A stretch of DNA of 64,000 nucleotides from Mycolicibacterium fallax. Its GTDB lineage: Bacteria > Actinomycetota > Actinomycetes > Mycobacteriales > Mycobacteriaceae. The stretch spans positions 310,001 through 374,000 of the forward strand of contig NZ_AP022603.1 in assembly GCF_010726955.1 (NCBI RefSeq), written 5' to 3'. Under the pieces are notes generated by a model. The model was given only the letters and a program-made list of their open reading frames with translations, was not told the origin of the DNA and ran no database searches. Of the stretch, positions 16,981 to 25,924 are shown piece by piece; positions within the stretch are counted from its first letter, which is position 1; every line of letters starts with the position of its first letter. A program made the translations under genes and the position numbers.

Positions 16981-18561
16981 ATGACGGCTCTCAGCGACGC
17001 CGAGCAGGCGATGGCGGCCACCGATTCCGGGCGCCGGGACGACAGCGCACGGCGCACGGCCCGGGCAACCGGCGGCTACGCCAGCCGACTCCCCGAAATG
17101 CTGCCCTCCTGGCGGTTCATCTCCGCGGTCGTGGCGATCGGCGGCATGCAGCTGCTCGCCACCATGGACAGCACCATCGCGATCGTCGCGCTGCCCAGGA
17201 TCCAGGAATCCCTGAACCTGTCCGACGCCGGCCGCAGCTGGGTGATCACCGCCTACGTGCTCACCTTCGGCGGGCTGATGCTGCTCGGTGGGCGGCTCGG
17301 CGACACCATCGGCCGCAAGCGCACCTTCATCGTCGGCGTCGCACTGTTCACCATCGCCTCCATCCTGTGCGCCTCGGCGTGGGACGAGGCGACCCTGGTC
17401 ATCGCCCGGCTGCTGCAGGGCGTGGGCGCGGCGATCGCCAGCCCGACCGGCCTGGCCCTGGTGGCCACCACCTTCCCCAAGGGGCCCGCGCGCAACGCTG
17501 CGACGGCGGTGTTCGCCGCCATGACCGGCATCGGTTCGGTGATGGGCCTGGTCGTCGGCGGCGCGCTGGTGCAGCTCGACTGGCGGCTGGCCTTCTGGGT
17601 CAACGTGCCGATCGGCGTGGCGATGATCTACCTGGCCCGCAACTCGCTGAGCGAGACCGCACGCGAGCCGATGAAGCTCGACGCCGCGGGCGCGCTGCTG
17701 GCCACCCTGGCCTGTACGGCCGCGGTGTTCGGCTTCTCCTGCGGTCCCGAATACGGCTGGGACAGCCCGGTGACGCTGATCTCCGGTGCCGCGGCCGCGG
17801 TGTTCTTCGGCGCCTTCGTGCTGGTGGAACGCTCCGCGGAGAACCCGGTCGTGCCGTTCGCGCTGTTCCTCGACCGCAATCGGCTGGCCACCTTCGGCGC
17901 GATCTTCCTGGCCGGCGGCGTGATGTTCACCCTGACCGTGCTGATCGGCATCTACGTGCAGGACATCCTGGGTTACAGCCCGCTGGAGGCGGGCATCAAG
18001 TTCATCCCGTTCGTCATCGCCCTGGGCATTGGACTGGGATTGTCCAGTCAACTGGTGTCGGTGTTCTCCCCGCGGGTACTGGTGATCGGCGGCGGAATCC
18101 TGGTGCTGGGCGCCATGCTCTACGGATCCACCCTGCACGAGGGCATCCCGTACTTCCCGAACCTGGTGCTGCCGATCACCGTCGGCGGCTTCGGCATCGG
18201 CATGATCGTGGTTCCGCTGACGGTGTCGGCGATCGCCGGGGTCAGTTTCTCCGACATCGGCCCGGTCTCGGCGATCGCGCTGATGCTGCAGAACCTCGGT
18301 GGCCCGGTGGTGCTGGCCATCATCCAGGCCGTCATCACCTCCCGGATGCTCTTCATGGATCCGAGCACCCGGGATGTGAAGGTCGCGGACATGACCGACG
18401 CCCAACTGCATGCGCTGGACCAGGGCTACGCCTACGGCATGCTCTGGGTGGCCGCTGTCGCCGTGCTGGTCGGTGCGGCCGCGCTGTTCATCGGCTACAC
18501 CGCCAAGGAAGTCGCGCACGCCCAGGAAGTCAAGGAAGCCATCGATGCCGGAGAGCTGTAG
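16981..18561 (+). CDS. efpA: MFS drug-efflux transporter EfpA
   Basis: A 526-residue inner-membrane transporter of the 14-helix DHA2 (QacA) family. After a ~45-residue hydrophilic N-terminus the helices begin with FISAVVAIGGMQLLATMDST. The MFS motif A appears as GGRLGDTIGRKRTF (~100-113), and motif C-like glycine-rich segments follow (FAAMTGIGSVMGLVVGGAL). The C-terminus HAQEVKEAIDAGEL is nearly the same as remembered M. tuberculosis EfpA. It is an essential, drug-inducible pump in that species; substrates here are inferred by homology. A short lipoprotein gene follows 3 nt after its stop. Confidence 0.95.
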   Translation: MTALSDAEQAMAATDSGRRDDSARRTARATGGYASRLPEMLPSWRFISAVVAIGGMQLLATMDSTIAIVALPRIQESLNLSDAGRSWVITAYVLTFGGLMLLGGRLGDTIGRKRTFIVGVALFTIASILCASAWDEATLVIARLLQGVGAAIASPTGLALVATTFPKGPARNAATAVFAAMTGIGSVMGLVVGGALVQLDWRLAFWVNVPIGVAMIYLARNSLSETAREPMKLDAAGALLATLACTAAVFGFSCGPEYGWDSPVTLISGAAAAVFFGAFVLVERSAENPVVPFALFLDRNRLATFGAIFLAGGVMFTLTVLIGIYVQDILGYSPLEAGIKFIPFVIALGIGLGLSSQLVSVFSPRVLVIGGGILVLGAMLYGSTLHEGIPYFPNLVLPITVGGFGIGMIVVPLTVSAIAGVSFSDIGPVSAIALMLQNLGGPVVLAIIQAVITSRMLFMDPSTRDVKVADMTDAQLHALDQGYAYGMLWVAAVAVLVGAAALFIGYTAKEVAHAQEVKEAIDAGEL

Positions 18562-18564
18562 CCC

Positions 18565-18975
18565 GTGGTGCTGACCCACCGGATGCTGGCCGGCGCGATC
18601 CTGGCCGTCGGCCTGACGCTGACCGGGTGCAGCAGCGACGGGGACCGGCCGGCGCCACCGGCGGCGGACTCCGGCGCGGCGCTGAACAGCGCCACCGCGC
18701 AGTCGGTCGTCGACGCCATCGTCGCGGCGGACCTGGCCGCCCCGAACGCCCACGACGACACCGCGCAGCGCTGCCCGAAGATCGGCTGCCTGCAGGCGGT
18801 GACCACCGACACCGTGACGGTGCTGAAGTTCCCCAGCACCGGCACCGCGCTGCGCCATCTGGGCCAGCTGCCCGACGGCTACGGCATCGAGGACTTCGTG
18901 GTGGTGTTCGATCCGGCGGTGCCGGCCGAGCAGCGCACCCGGTACCAGCGCGCCATCTCCGGCGCCGTGCGCTGA
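18565..18975 (+). CDS. Small putative lipoprotein between efpA and proS
   Basis: A 136-residue protein with a clear lipoprotein signal: HRMLAGAILAVGLTLTGC, lipobox cysteine near residue 22. The mature domain holds two more cysteines (QRCPKIGCLQ), suggesting one disulfide, and is otherwise of unknown fold. It starts 3 nt after efpA (GTG at 18565, with a second in-frame GTG at 18568), so it is probably cotranslated with the pump. I do not recall a gene here in M. tuberculosis, where efpA and proS are direct neighbours. Function unknown. Confidence 0.7.
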   Translation: MVLTHRMLAGAILAVGLTLTGCSSDGDRPAPPAADSGAALNSATAQSVVDAIVAADLAAPNAHDDTAQRCPKIGCLQAVTTDTVTVLKFPSTGTALRHLGQLPDGYGIEDFVVVFDPAVPAEQRTRYQRAISGAVR

Positions 18976-19024
18976 GAACCGGCCGCGTCGATCGCCGCGC
19001 GGCGGATGGGTAGGCTGATCGGCT

Positions 19025-20791
19025 GTGATCACCCGCATGTCCGAGCTGTTCCTGCGCACGCTGCGCGACGATCCCGCCGACGCCGAAGTCCCCAGCCATA
19101 AGCTGCTGATCCGGGCCGGCTACGTCCGCCCGATCGGTCCCGGCCTGTACAGCTGGCTGCCGCTGGGGCTGCGGGTGCTGCGCAGGATCGAGCGCATCGT
19201 CCGCGAGGAGATGGATGCCATCGGCGGGCAGGAGATCCTGTTCCCGGCGCTGCTGCCGCGGGCGCCCTACGAGCAGACCGGCCGGTGGACCGAGTACGGC
19301 GAGAACCTGTTCCGGCTGCAGGACCGCCGGGACAATGACTACCTGCTGGGGCCCACCCACGAGGAACTGTTCACCCTCACGGTCAAGGGGGAGTACAGCT
19401 CGTACAAGGACTTCCCGGTCGTGCTGTACCAGGTGCAGAACAAGTACCGCGACGAGGCGCGGCCCCGCGCCGGCATCCTGCGCGGCCGCGAATTCATCAT
19501 GAAGGACTCGTACTCCTTCGACGTCGACGACGCCGGGCTGGTCCGCGCCTACAACAACCACCGCGATGCCTACCAGAAGATCTTCGACCGGATCGGGCTG
19601 CGCTACGTCATCGTCTCGGCGGTGTCCGGGGCGATGGGCGGCAGCGCGTCGGAGGAGTTCCTGGCCGAGAGCGAGGTCGGCGAGGACACCTTCGTGCGCT
19701 GCCTGGAGTCCGGCTACGCCGCCAACGTCGAGGCGGTCACCACCCCGGCCCCGGCCGGGCGGTCCGACGACGAGATCGCCGCGCTGCCCGCGGCCGTCAC
19801 CCACGACACCCCGGACACCGAGACCATCGCCACCCTGGTGGACTGGGCGAACGCCGCCGGCCTGACGCAGTTCGCCGGCCGGACGGTGACCGCCGCCGAC
19901 ACCCTGAAGAACGTGCTGCTCAAGGTTCGCCAGCCCGGTGGGGACTGGGAGCTGCTGGCGATCGGGGTGCCCGGGGACCGCGAGGTCGACGACAAGCGGC
20001 TCGGCGCGGCGCTGGAACCCGCCGAATACGCGATGCTGGAGGCCGCCGACTTCGCCCGGCACCCGTTCCTGGTGAAGGGCTACATCGGTCCACAGGCGCT
20101 GCGCGACAACGGCGTGCGCTACCTGCTGGATCCCCGGATCGTCGCGGGAACGAGCTGGATCACCGGCGCCGACGCCCCCGGCCGGCACGTGGTGGGGCTG
20201 GTCGCCGGCCGGGACTTCACCGGCGACGGGACCATCGAGGCCGCCGAGGTCCGCGACGGCGACCCGTCCCCGGACGGGGCCGGTGCGCTGGTCAGCGCCC
20301 GCGGCATCGAGATCGGGCACATCTTCCAGCTGGGCCGCAAGTACACCGACACCTTCTCCGTCGACGTGCTGGGGGAGAACGGCAAGCCGGTGCGCCCGAC
20401 CATGGGCTCCTACGGCATCGGGGTGTCCCGGCTGGTCGCGGTGATCGCCGAGCAGTGCCACGACCAGATGGGGCTGCGCTGGCCGTCGAGCGTCTCACCG
20501 TTCGACGTGCACCTGGTGATCGCCAACAAGGACGAGCAGGCCCGGGCCGGCGCGACCGCGCTGGCCGCCGAGCTCGACGGCCGCGGCCTGGAGATCCTGT
20601 TCGACGACCGGACCGCCTCACCGGGGGTGAAGTTCAAGGACGCCGAGCTGCTGGGTGTGCCGTGGATCGTGGTGGTCGGGCGCGGCTGGGCCAACGGCGT
20701 GGTGGAGCTGCGCGATCGGTTCAGCGGGGAGACCCGCGAGATCCCGGTTGGCTCAGCAGCCGAGGAAATCGCGGCCGCGCTCGGGTCGTAA
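19025..20791 (+). CDS. proS: Prolyl-tRNA synthetase (bacterial type with editing insertion)
   Basis: Charges tRNA-Pro. The 588-residue class II synthetase has the motif 2 region [21 protein letters not shown], motif 3 [13 protein letters not shown], the INS editing domain between them (~225-400, with ALLPRAP upstream and [14 protein letters not shown] inside), and a C-terminal anticodon-binding domain ending [16 protein letters not shown] at 19025 gives [17 protein letters not shown], matching the remembered orthologue; an ATG at 19040 is an alternative. A TAGGCT -10 candidate lies 8 nt upstream (19011-19016). The gene converges on the tetR gene with 3 nt between stops. Confidence 0.97.
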   Translation: MITRMSELFLRTLRDDPADAEVPSHKLLIRAGYVRPIGPGLYSWLPLGLRVLRRIERIVREEMDAIGGQEILFPALLPRAPYEQTGRWTEYGENLFRLQDRRDNDYLLGPTHEELFTLTVKGEYSSYKDFPVVLYQVQNKYRDEARPRAGILRGREFIMKDSYSFDVDDAGLVRAYNNHRDAYQKIFDRIGLRYVIVSAVSGAMGGSASEEFLAESEVGEDTFVRCLESGYAANVEAVTTPAPAGRSDDEIAALPAAVTHDTPDTETIATLVDWANAAGLTQFAGRTVTAADTLKNVLLKVRQPGGDWELLAIGVPGDREVDDKRLGAALEPAEYAMLEAADFARHPFLVKGYIGPQALRDNGVRYLLDPRIVAGTSWITGADAPGRHVVGLVAGRDFTGDGTIEAAEVRDGDPSPDGAGALVSARGIEIGHIFQLGRKYTDTFSVDVLGENGKPVRPTMGSYGIGVSRLVAVIAEQCHDQMGLRWPSSVSPFDVHLVIANKDEQARAGATALAAELDGRGLEILFDDRTASPGVKFKDAELLGVPWIVVVGRGWANGVVELRDRFSGETREIPVGSAAEEIAAALGS

Positions 20792-20794
20792 CCC

Positions 20795-21391
20795 TCAGCG
20801 CATGGTGGCGTGCAGGGCGTCGGTCATCGCCTCGATCGCGGCCTCGCGATCCAGCGGCCAGCCGTCGATCAGCCACAGGTGCATGAACGCGTCGACCATG
20901 GTGTACATCATCGCGACCGACAGCCGGATCTGCGCCTCGGTCGCGCCGGGCATGGCGCCGACCTCGATCCATTCCCCGACGTCGGCCTCCATGGTGGCCC
21001 GGTGCGCCGCGGCGAACTCGGGGTCGGCCGCGCGGGCCTGGTGCAGCGCGGTGTAGAGCTGCGGCGCGGAGGTGTAGAAGTCCACCACCTTCTCGAAGAA
21101 GGCCCGGATCGAGGGCCGGCCGGACGGGCCGCCGCGCGGGGCGTCCTGCTGGGACCACACCGCCATCGCGGTGTTGCGCAGTTCGCGCAGCACCGCCGCC
21201 TTGCCGTCGAAGTGCAGGTAGAACGTCGCGCGGCCGATGCCGGCGCGGCGGGCGATGTCGTCGACGGTGACCGCGACGTAGCCGCGTTCGGCGAACGCCG
21301 CCAGCCCGGCGGTCAGAATGTGGTCGCGGGTCAGCAGCCGGTGCCGGTCGCGCATGGTGAGCTTGGGCGCGGCCGCGGCGGTACCGGTCAC
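20795..21391 (-). CDS. TetR family regulator linked to a Baeyer-Villiger monooxygenase
   Basis: A 198-residue TetR/AcrR repressor. The DNA-binding domain (~17-63) contains ILTAGLAAFAERGYVAVTVDDIARRAGIGRATFYLHFDGKA, with the canonical helix-turn-helix and the T-F-Y-x-H-F end. The rest is the ligand and dimer domain. The GTG start at 21391 overlaps the upstream monooxygenase stop as GTGA, so the two are cotranscribed and coupled. It likely represses its own operon through the palindromes at 23258-23286. The inducer is unknown, plausibly the monooxygenase substrate. Confidence 0.92.
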   Translation of the reverse strand: MTGTAAAAPKLTMRDRHRLLTRDHILTAGLAAFAERGYVAVTVDDIARRAGIGRATFYLHFDGKAAVLRELRNTAMAVWSQQDAPRGGPSGRPSIRAFFEKVVDFYTSAPQLYTALHQARAADPEFAAAHRATMEADVGEWIEVGAMPGATEAQIRLSVAMMYTMVDAFMHLWLIDGWPLDREAAIEAMTDALHATMR

Positions 21392-23214
21392 CGGATCACC
21401 ACCCCCTCCAGCTGCCCGGCGGCGCGCCAGTCCGCCAGCATCTGAAAGAAGTCGGTCGGCTTTCCGCCGTAGTTGGTGGCCAGCATGCCGTGCGGATTCT
21501 CTTTGTCCCCTTCCGAACTCAGGTAGCTCGGCGTGCATTCGGCATAGAACGCCTTGGGTTTCTCCGAGGCCTCGTGCATGGCGGTCAGCCAGGAATCCTC
21601 GGCCTCCCGGGTGGCCTCGATGGTGCTGGCGCCGCGCTCGAGGAAGGCGGTGACCAGGTAGGCGAAGTGCCGGGCGCGTTCCTCGGCGGTGTGGGTGTAG
21701 TTGGGCGACACCCCGGACTGGGTGTAGCCGAGGAAGAAGCAGTTCGGGAAGCCGTTGGTCTGCAGCCCGTGGAAGGTCCGCATGCCCTTGGCCCACTTGT
21801 CCGAGAGCCGCACCCCGTCGCGGCCGGTGACCTCGAAGCCGAGCTGACGGGTGAACTCGGTGCCGACCTCGAACCCGGTCGCGAACACCAGCGCGTCGAG
21901 CTCGTACTCCACCCCGCCGACGACGACGGCGTTCTCGGTGAACCGCTCGACGCCGCGGCCGTCGGTGTCGACCAGAGTGACGTTGGGGCGGTTGAAGGTC
22001 AGCAGGTACTGGTCGTGGAAGCCGAGGCGCTTGCAGTTGATGCGGTACCAGGCCTTCAGCGATTCGGCGGTCGCCGGGTCGGTGACGGTGTCGTCGATGC
22101 GGGTGCGCAGCCGTTCCATCGCCTCCCAGTCCAGCCGGAACAGCAGGTCGGTGATCTCCTCGGGGGTCATCTCCCTGCCCAGCCGGGCGGTTTCGCGGAT
22201 CACCGCCGGCTCGGCCAGCTCCAGTGACTTGCGGGTCCAGCCGTCGTCGGTCAGGTCGAGGTCCATCTCCACCCCGGCGGTGACCCGGGTGAAGTTCTCC
22301 ATCCGCTCGCGCTGCCAGCCCGGCTTCAGGGTGGCCGCCCAGTCCGGATCGGTGGGCCGGTTGTTGCGTTCGCTGATGGTGCTCGGGGTGCGCTGGAATA
22401 CGTACAGCTTCTCGGCCCACTCGCCGAGGAACGGAATGCATTGCAGCCCGGTGGATCCGGTGCCGATCACGCCGACCTTCTTGTCGGTCAGCCCGGTCAG
22501 CCCGCCGGTCTCGTCGCCGCCGGTGTACCCGTAGTCCCAGCGGCTGGTGTGGAAGGTGTGCCCGGCGAACTCGTTGATGCCCGGGATGCCGGGCAGCTTG
22601 GGCCGCGACAGCGACCCGGGGGAGATGGTGACCAGGTTGGCGGTGAACTCGTCGCCGCGGTTGGTGGAGACCACCCAGACCGCGGCCGCGTCATCCCAGC
22701 GCAGGCCGGTGACGGTGGTCTGCAGCAGCGCGTTGTCGTAGAGGCGGTAGTGCCGGGCGGCGTTCTGCAGGTGGGTGCGAATCTCGGTGCCGTGCGCGTA
22801 GCGCTCGGTGGGCAGGTAGTTCAGCTCTTCGAGCAGCGGCAGGTAGATGTAGGACTCGATGTCGCACTGGGCGCCGGGGTAGCGGTTCCAGTACCAGGTG
22901 CCACCGAAGTCGCCGGCGGTGTCGAGGACCCGGATGTCGGTGACGCCGGCCTCGCGCAGCCGGGCGGCGGCGATGATGGTGCCCAGCCCGGCGCCGATGA
23001 AGGCGACCTGGACGTGATCGCGCACCGGTTCGCGTTCCAGCGGCTCGCAGTACGGGTCGTCGGCGTAGTGCGAGAAATCGGCGGTGACCTCGACGTACTG
23101 CTCGACGGCGTCGGTGCGCAGCCGCTTGTCGCGTTCGAGGTCGTACTTGGCGCGCACCCAGGCGGCGTCGTACTCGGCCGGTTTGGGCCCCAGGGCGGCA
23201 GCCGGTTCGGGCAT
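21388..23214 (-). CDS. Flavin-containing Baeyer-Villiger monooxygenase
   Basis: A 608-residue FAD/NADPH enzyme that inserts oxygen next to a carbonyl. The first Rossmann motif is VAFIGAGLGTIIAAARLREAG (~70-90), followed by GGTWYWNRYPGAQCDIESYIY, a type I BVMO hallmark. The fingerprint F-x-G-x-x-x-H-x-x-x-W-D is present as FAGHTFHTSRWD, and the second Rossmann motif is VGVIGTGSTGLQ. The ~60-residue N-terminal extension (YDLERDKRLRTDAVEQY) is of the kind seen in steroid/cyclic-ketone BVMOs. The substrate is unknown. The tetR gene overlaps its 3' end, and paired palindromes lie ~45-70 bp upstream of its start. Confidence 0.93.
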   Translation of the reverse strand: MPEPAAALGPKPAEYDAAWVRAKYDLERDKRLRTDAVEQYVEVTADFSHYADDPYCEPLEREPVRDHVQVAFIGAGLGTIIAAARLREAGVTDIRVLDTAGDFGGTWYWNRYPGAQCDIESYIYLPLLEELNYLPTERYAHGTEIRTHLQNAARHYRLYDNALLQTTVTGLRWDDAAAVWVVSTNRGDEFTANLVTISPGSLSRPKLPGIPGINEFAGHTFHTSRWDYGYTGGDETGGLTGLTDKKVGVIGTGSTGLQCIPFLGEWAEKLYVFQRTPSTISERNNRPTDPDWAATLKPGWQRERMENFTRVTAGVEMDLDLTDDGWTRKSLELAEPAVIRETARLGREMTPEEITDLLFRLDWEAMERLRTRIDDTVTDPATAESLKAWYRINCKRLGFHDQYLLTFNRPNVTLVDTDGRGVERFTENAVVVGGVEYELDALVFATGFEVGTEFTRQLGFEVTGRDGVRLSDKWAKGMRTFHGLQTNGFPNCFFLGYTQSGVSPNYTHTAEERARHFAYLVTAFLERGASTIEATREAEDSWLTAMHEASEKPKAFYAECTPSYLSSEGDKENPHGMLATNYGGKPTDFFQMLADWRAAGQLEGVVIR

Positions 23215-23257
23215 CTCGTCGCTCCTCGCGTTGGAATTTCACTGCGCTGCAATTTCG

Positions 23258-23286
23258 CTGGACAGTGTGTCCAGTCAGCAGACTGG
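23258..23286 (-). promoter_or_regulatory. Two overlapping palindromes upstream of the monooxygenase-tetR operon
   Basis: CTGGACA-GTG-TGTCCAG at 23258-23274 and CCAGTC-AGCA-GACTGG at 23271-23286 share the bases CCAG. Both lie 44-72 bp upstream of the monooxygenase ATG. The first has the size and symmetry of a TetR operator, so autoregulation is inferred. The rest of the 209-bp gap (23287-23429) holds the start of the next gene and no other clear site. Confidence 0.6.
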
Positions 23287-23429
23287 ATGTCATCGTGCCA
23301 CACCGGGTGGTCATTTCCCAGGGCTGGGCGACCGCCGGAGTCCCTCCGCCGAGGCAGGTGCGCTGCTAGCGTGGTGGTAGGGCGCTTGGGGGGCCCGCCT
23401 GGCGGCGGAGTGATCGGCAAGGGGTGACG

Positions 23430-23834
23430 ATGAGGATCTTCGGTATCGCGGCGGCCGTAATCGCGCTCGGCTGGGCGCTGGCCGCACCGGCGTCGGCAGA
23501 CCCCAGCGTCGTCGGCAGTTACGACGTGGTGAACTCGCCGGAGGTGTGGACGGTGACCAGCTGCGGTGCGGACTGCGTCGACGTCGCCTCCAACACCGGA
23601 CCCAATCGGCATCTGCATCTGAACGACGGCCGGTGGCTGTCGACGCCGTACGTCGGTTCGGTGCACTGCCCGGTGGACAACAGCGAGGCCACCGCCGAGA
23701 TGGTGACGACCGTCGACGCGAATTTCACCGGCTACACCGACAAGATGCTGAAGGTGATCGGCACCTGCCGGGACGGCTATTCGTTCATCGGTCAGACCAT
23801 CGACGTTTCCGGTGAATTGATCAAGCGGCCCTGA
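23430..23834 (+). CDS. Small secreted protein of unknown function
   Basis: A 134-residue protein with a Sec signal peptide: MRIFGIAAAVIALGWALAAP then an A-x-A cleavage site in PASADP near residue 25. The mature domain has four cysteines (SCGADC, HCPV, GTCRD) likely forming two disulfides and a beta-rich pattern; it resembles small mycobacterial secreted proteins of unknown role. The ATG at 23430 is preferred to the GTG at 23424 because AAGGGG lies 5 nt before it. It is convergent with the gntR gene (5 nt gap). Confidence 0.75.
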   Translation: MRIFGIAAAVIALGWALAAPASADPSVVGSYDVVNSPEVWTVTSCGADCVDVASNTGPNRHLHLNDGRWLSTPYVGSVHCPVDNSEATAEMVTTVDANFTGYTDKMLKVIGTCRDGYSFIGQTIDVSGELIKRP

Positions 23835-23839
23835 CCGAC

Positions 23840-24493
23840 CTACTCGGCGGTGCGGCGCTCCAGCCAGGCGACCAGCGAGCGGCCCGCCTCCAGCACGTGC
23901 TGTTCGGCGATCCGGCGGGCCCGTTCGGGGTCGCGCGCGGCGATAGCGTCGAGCAGTTGGCGGTGCTCGTCGAGGGAATGTTGCTCGTGCTCGGGGAACA
24001 GCGTCAGGAAGTTGAACGGCACCACCCGGACCGCCTGGCGGACCTGGGCCACCAGTCGGGGCGAATGCGCGGACCGGTGGATCTCCTGATGGAACCGCCA
24101 GTTCGCTTCGCCGATGCCGTCGCCGCCGGAGCGGGCCTCCACCTCGGTGGCCAGCCGGCGCAGCTCGGTGAGTTCCTCGTCGGCGATGCGCTCGGCGGCC
24201 CAGGCGGCGGCCTGGCCGGTCAGCACGCCCAGGATGGTGAAGCTGTCCAGCACGTCCTTGGTGCTGATGCCGATGACGGTGATGCCCGAGCGCGGGGCGA
24301 TGTGCACCAGGCCCTCGAAGGACAGCTCCAGCAGGGCCTCGCGCACCGGGGTGCGGCTGGTGGCGAACTCGGCGGTGATGGCGTCCAGGTCGATCCGGCT
24401 GCCCGCGGGCAGCGCCCCGGTGAGGATGCGGTCGCGCAGTTCGCGTGCCGCGCGCTCCCGGACGGTCCCGGATACGTCGACCGAGCTGGACAT
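23840..24493 (-). CDS. GntR/FadR family regulator
   Basis: A 217-residue FCD-type GntR regulator. The winged helix-turn-helix (~8-75) has RERAARELRDRILTGALPAG, then FATSRTPVREALLELSFEGLV and a wing. The C-terminal FCD domain (~85-210) shows the helical bundle with metal/ligand-binding residues in ANWRFHQEIHRSAHSPRL and DEHRQLLDAIAARDPERARRIAEQHV. It is divergent from the monooxygenase-CoA transferase-lyase operon, and a perfect palindrome lies between them, so it very probably controls that operon in response to a pathway acid or CoA ester. Confidence 0.93.
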   Translation of the reverse strand: MSSSVDVSGTVRERAARELRDRILTGALPAGSRIDLDAITAEFATSRTPVREALLELSFEGLVHIAPRSGITVIGISTKDVLDSFTILGVLTGQAAAWAAERIADEELTELRRLATEVEARSGGDGIGEANWRFHQEIHRSAHSPRLVAQVRQAVRVVPFNFLTLFPEHEQHSLDEHRQLLDAIAARDPERARRIAEQHVLEAGRSLVAWLERRTAE

Positions 24494-24526
24494 GCCAGGA
24501 ACGGTAGCACGAAACAAGGGCTTGAT

Positions 24527-24542
24527 ATCTGATATATCAGAT
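24527..24542. promoter_or_regulatory. GntR operator palindrome ATCTGATATATCAGAT
   Basis: Perfect 16-bp palindrome in the 63-bp gap between gntR and the divergent operon, 14 nt before the ATG at 24557. Its TGATATATCA core suits a FadR-type GntR protein. It overlaps the region where both promoters must lie, so repression of both directions is expected. Confidence 0.75.
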
Positions 24543-24556
24543 GTTAGATTTCCGCC

Positions 24557-25924
24557 ATGACTAGCGCGAAGCAGCGACAGATGTCCCTGGTGGCCTTCAT
24601 GCAGGCGGGCAGCACCTCGGTGTACTCCGGCTCCTGGCGTCATCCCGCCAACGAGCCCGGCTACCTCGACGCCTCCTTCTACGCCAAGATCGGCCGCCAG
24701 CTCGAAGAGGGCTGCTTCGACCTGATGTTCTTCGACGACCGGCTGGCGATGCCCGGCATCTACGGCGGCTCGGTCGACGAGGCCGTGCGCTACGGCGCCC
24801 GCCCGGTCAAGCTCGACCTCGGCGTGGTGCTCGGGGTGCTGGCCCAGGCCACCTCCAAGATCGGCCTCGGCGGCACCTACTCGACCACCTACTACGCGCC
24901 GTATCACGTCGCCCGCACCTTCGGCAGCCTCGATCACCTCTCCGGTGGCCGCGCGGCGTGGAACGTGGTGACCTCCATCAACGACAGCGAGGCGCAGAAC
25001 TACGGCGTCCAGCAGATCCTCGGACACGACGAGCGCTACGACCGCGCCGACGAATTCCTCGAGGTCGTCACCGGACTCTGGGAGACCTGGGAGGACGGCG
25101 CGATCATCGCCGACCGGGCCGCCGGCATCTTCGCCGACCCGGCCAAGGTGCACGAGTTGCACCACAACGGCCAGTACTTCTCCTCCCGCGGGCCACTGAC
25201 CGTGCCGCGCACCCCGCAGGGCCGCCCGGTGCTGCTGCAGGCCGGATCCTCGGGCCGCGGACGCGAATTCGCTTCCCGCTGGGCCGATCTCATCTTCACC
25301 GGTGACCCCGGCATCGAGATCGCCCGCAGCCACTACCGCGATCAGAAGGACCGCATCGCCGAGGCCGGCCGCGATCCCGAGCAGGTCAAGATCTGCCCGA
25401 TGGCCTACGCGGTGGTCGGCGAGAGCGAGGCGCAGGCCCGCGACCGCGAGGCCATGCTGCTCAACGACCTGGTGCACCCGGAGGCGTCGCTGGCACTGCT
25501 CTCGGAGCTGATGAACTACGACTTCGCCCAGCACAGCCTGACCGACCCGGTCACCGACGAGCTGATCGCCTCGGTCAACGGGATCCGCGGGCTGGTGCAG
25601 AACCTGCGCCAGCACATCGGCGACAACGTCACCGTCGGCGACCTCGCCGCGCACCGCGCCACCCTGCTGCAGGGCCCGCGATTCGTCGGCACCGGCGCCC
25701 AGGTCGCCGATCAGATGACCGAATGGTTCGAGACCGGGGCCTGCGACGGCTTCGTGCTGGCCGCCTCACACTTCCCCGGGGCCTTCGAGGACGTGGTCCG
25801 GATGGTGGTGCCCGAACTGCAGCGCCGCGGGCTGTTCCGCGACCGCTACCAGGGCTCGACGCTCCGCGAGCACCTCGGCCTGGACCGGTACGAGTCGGCG
25901 CCGGCCGCTGCGGCAGCGATCTGA
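24557..25924 (+). CDS. Luciferase-like FMN-dependent monooxygenase (NtaA/SnaA/DszA family)
   Basis: A 455-residue monooxygenase of the NtaA/SnaA/DszA/DmoA branch, which uses FMNH2 from a separate reductase to oxidise C-N, C-S or related bonds. Family landmarks are MSLVAFMQAGSTSVYSGSWRHP at the N-terminus, EGCFDLMFFDDRLAMP, HVARTFGSLDHLSGGRAAWNVVTS and PVLLQAGSSGRGREFA. The substrate is unknown and no reductase is in the window. It is the first gene of a three-gene operon with CaiB and a malyl-CoA-lyase-like protein, under the divergent GntR regulator. Its stop is followed immediately by the next ATG. Confidence 0.9.
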   Translation: MTSAKQRQMSLVAFMQAGSTSVYSGSWRHPANEPGYLDASFYAKIGRQLEEGCFDLMFFDDRLAMPGIYGGSVDEAVRYGARPVKLDLGVVLGVLAQATSKIGLGGTYSTTYYAPYHVARTFGSLDHLSGGRAAWNVVTSINDSEAQNYGVQQILGHDERYDRADEFLEVVTGLWETWEDGAIIADRAAGIFADPAKVHELHHNGQYFSSRGPLTVPRTPQGRPVLLQAGSSGRGREFASRWADLIFTGDPGIEIARSHYRDQKDRIAEAGRDPEQVKICPMAYAVVGESEAQARDREAMLLNDLVHPEASLALLSELMNYDFAQHSLTDPVTDELIASVNGIRGLVQNLRQHIGDNVTVGDLAAHRATLLQGPRFVGTGAQVADQMTEWFETGACDGFVLAASHFPGAFEDVVRMVVPELQRRGLFRDRYQGSTLREHLGLDRYESAPAAAAAI

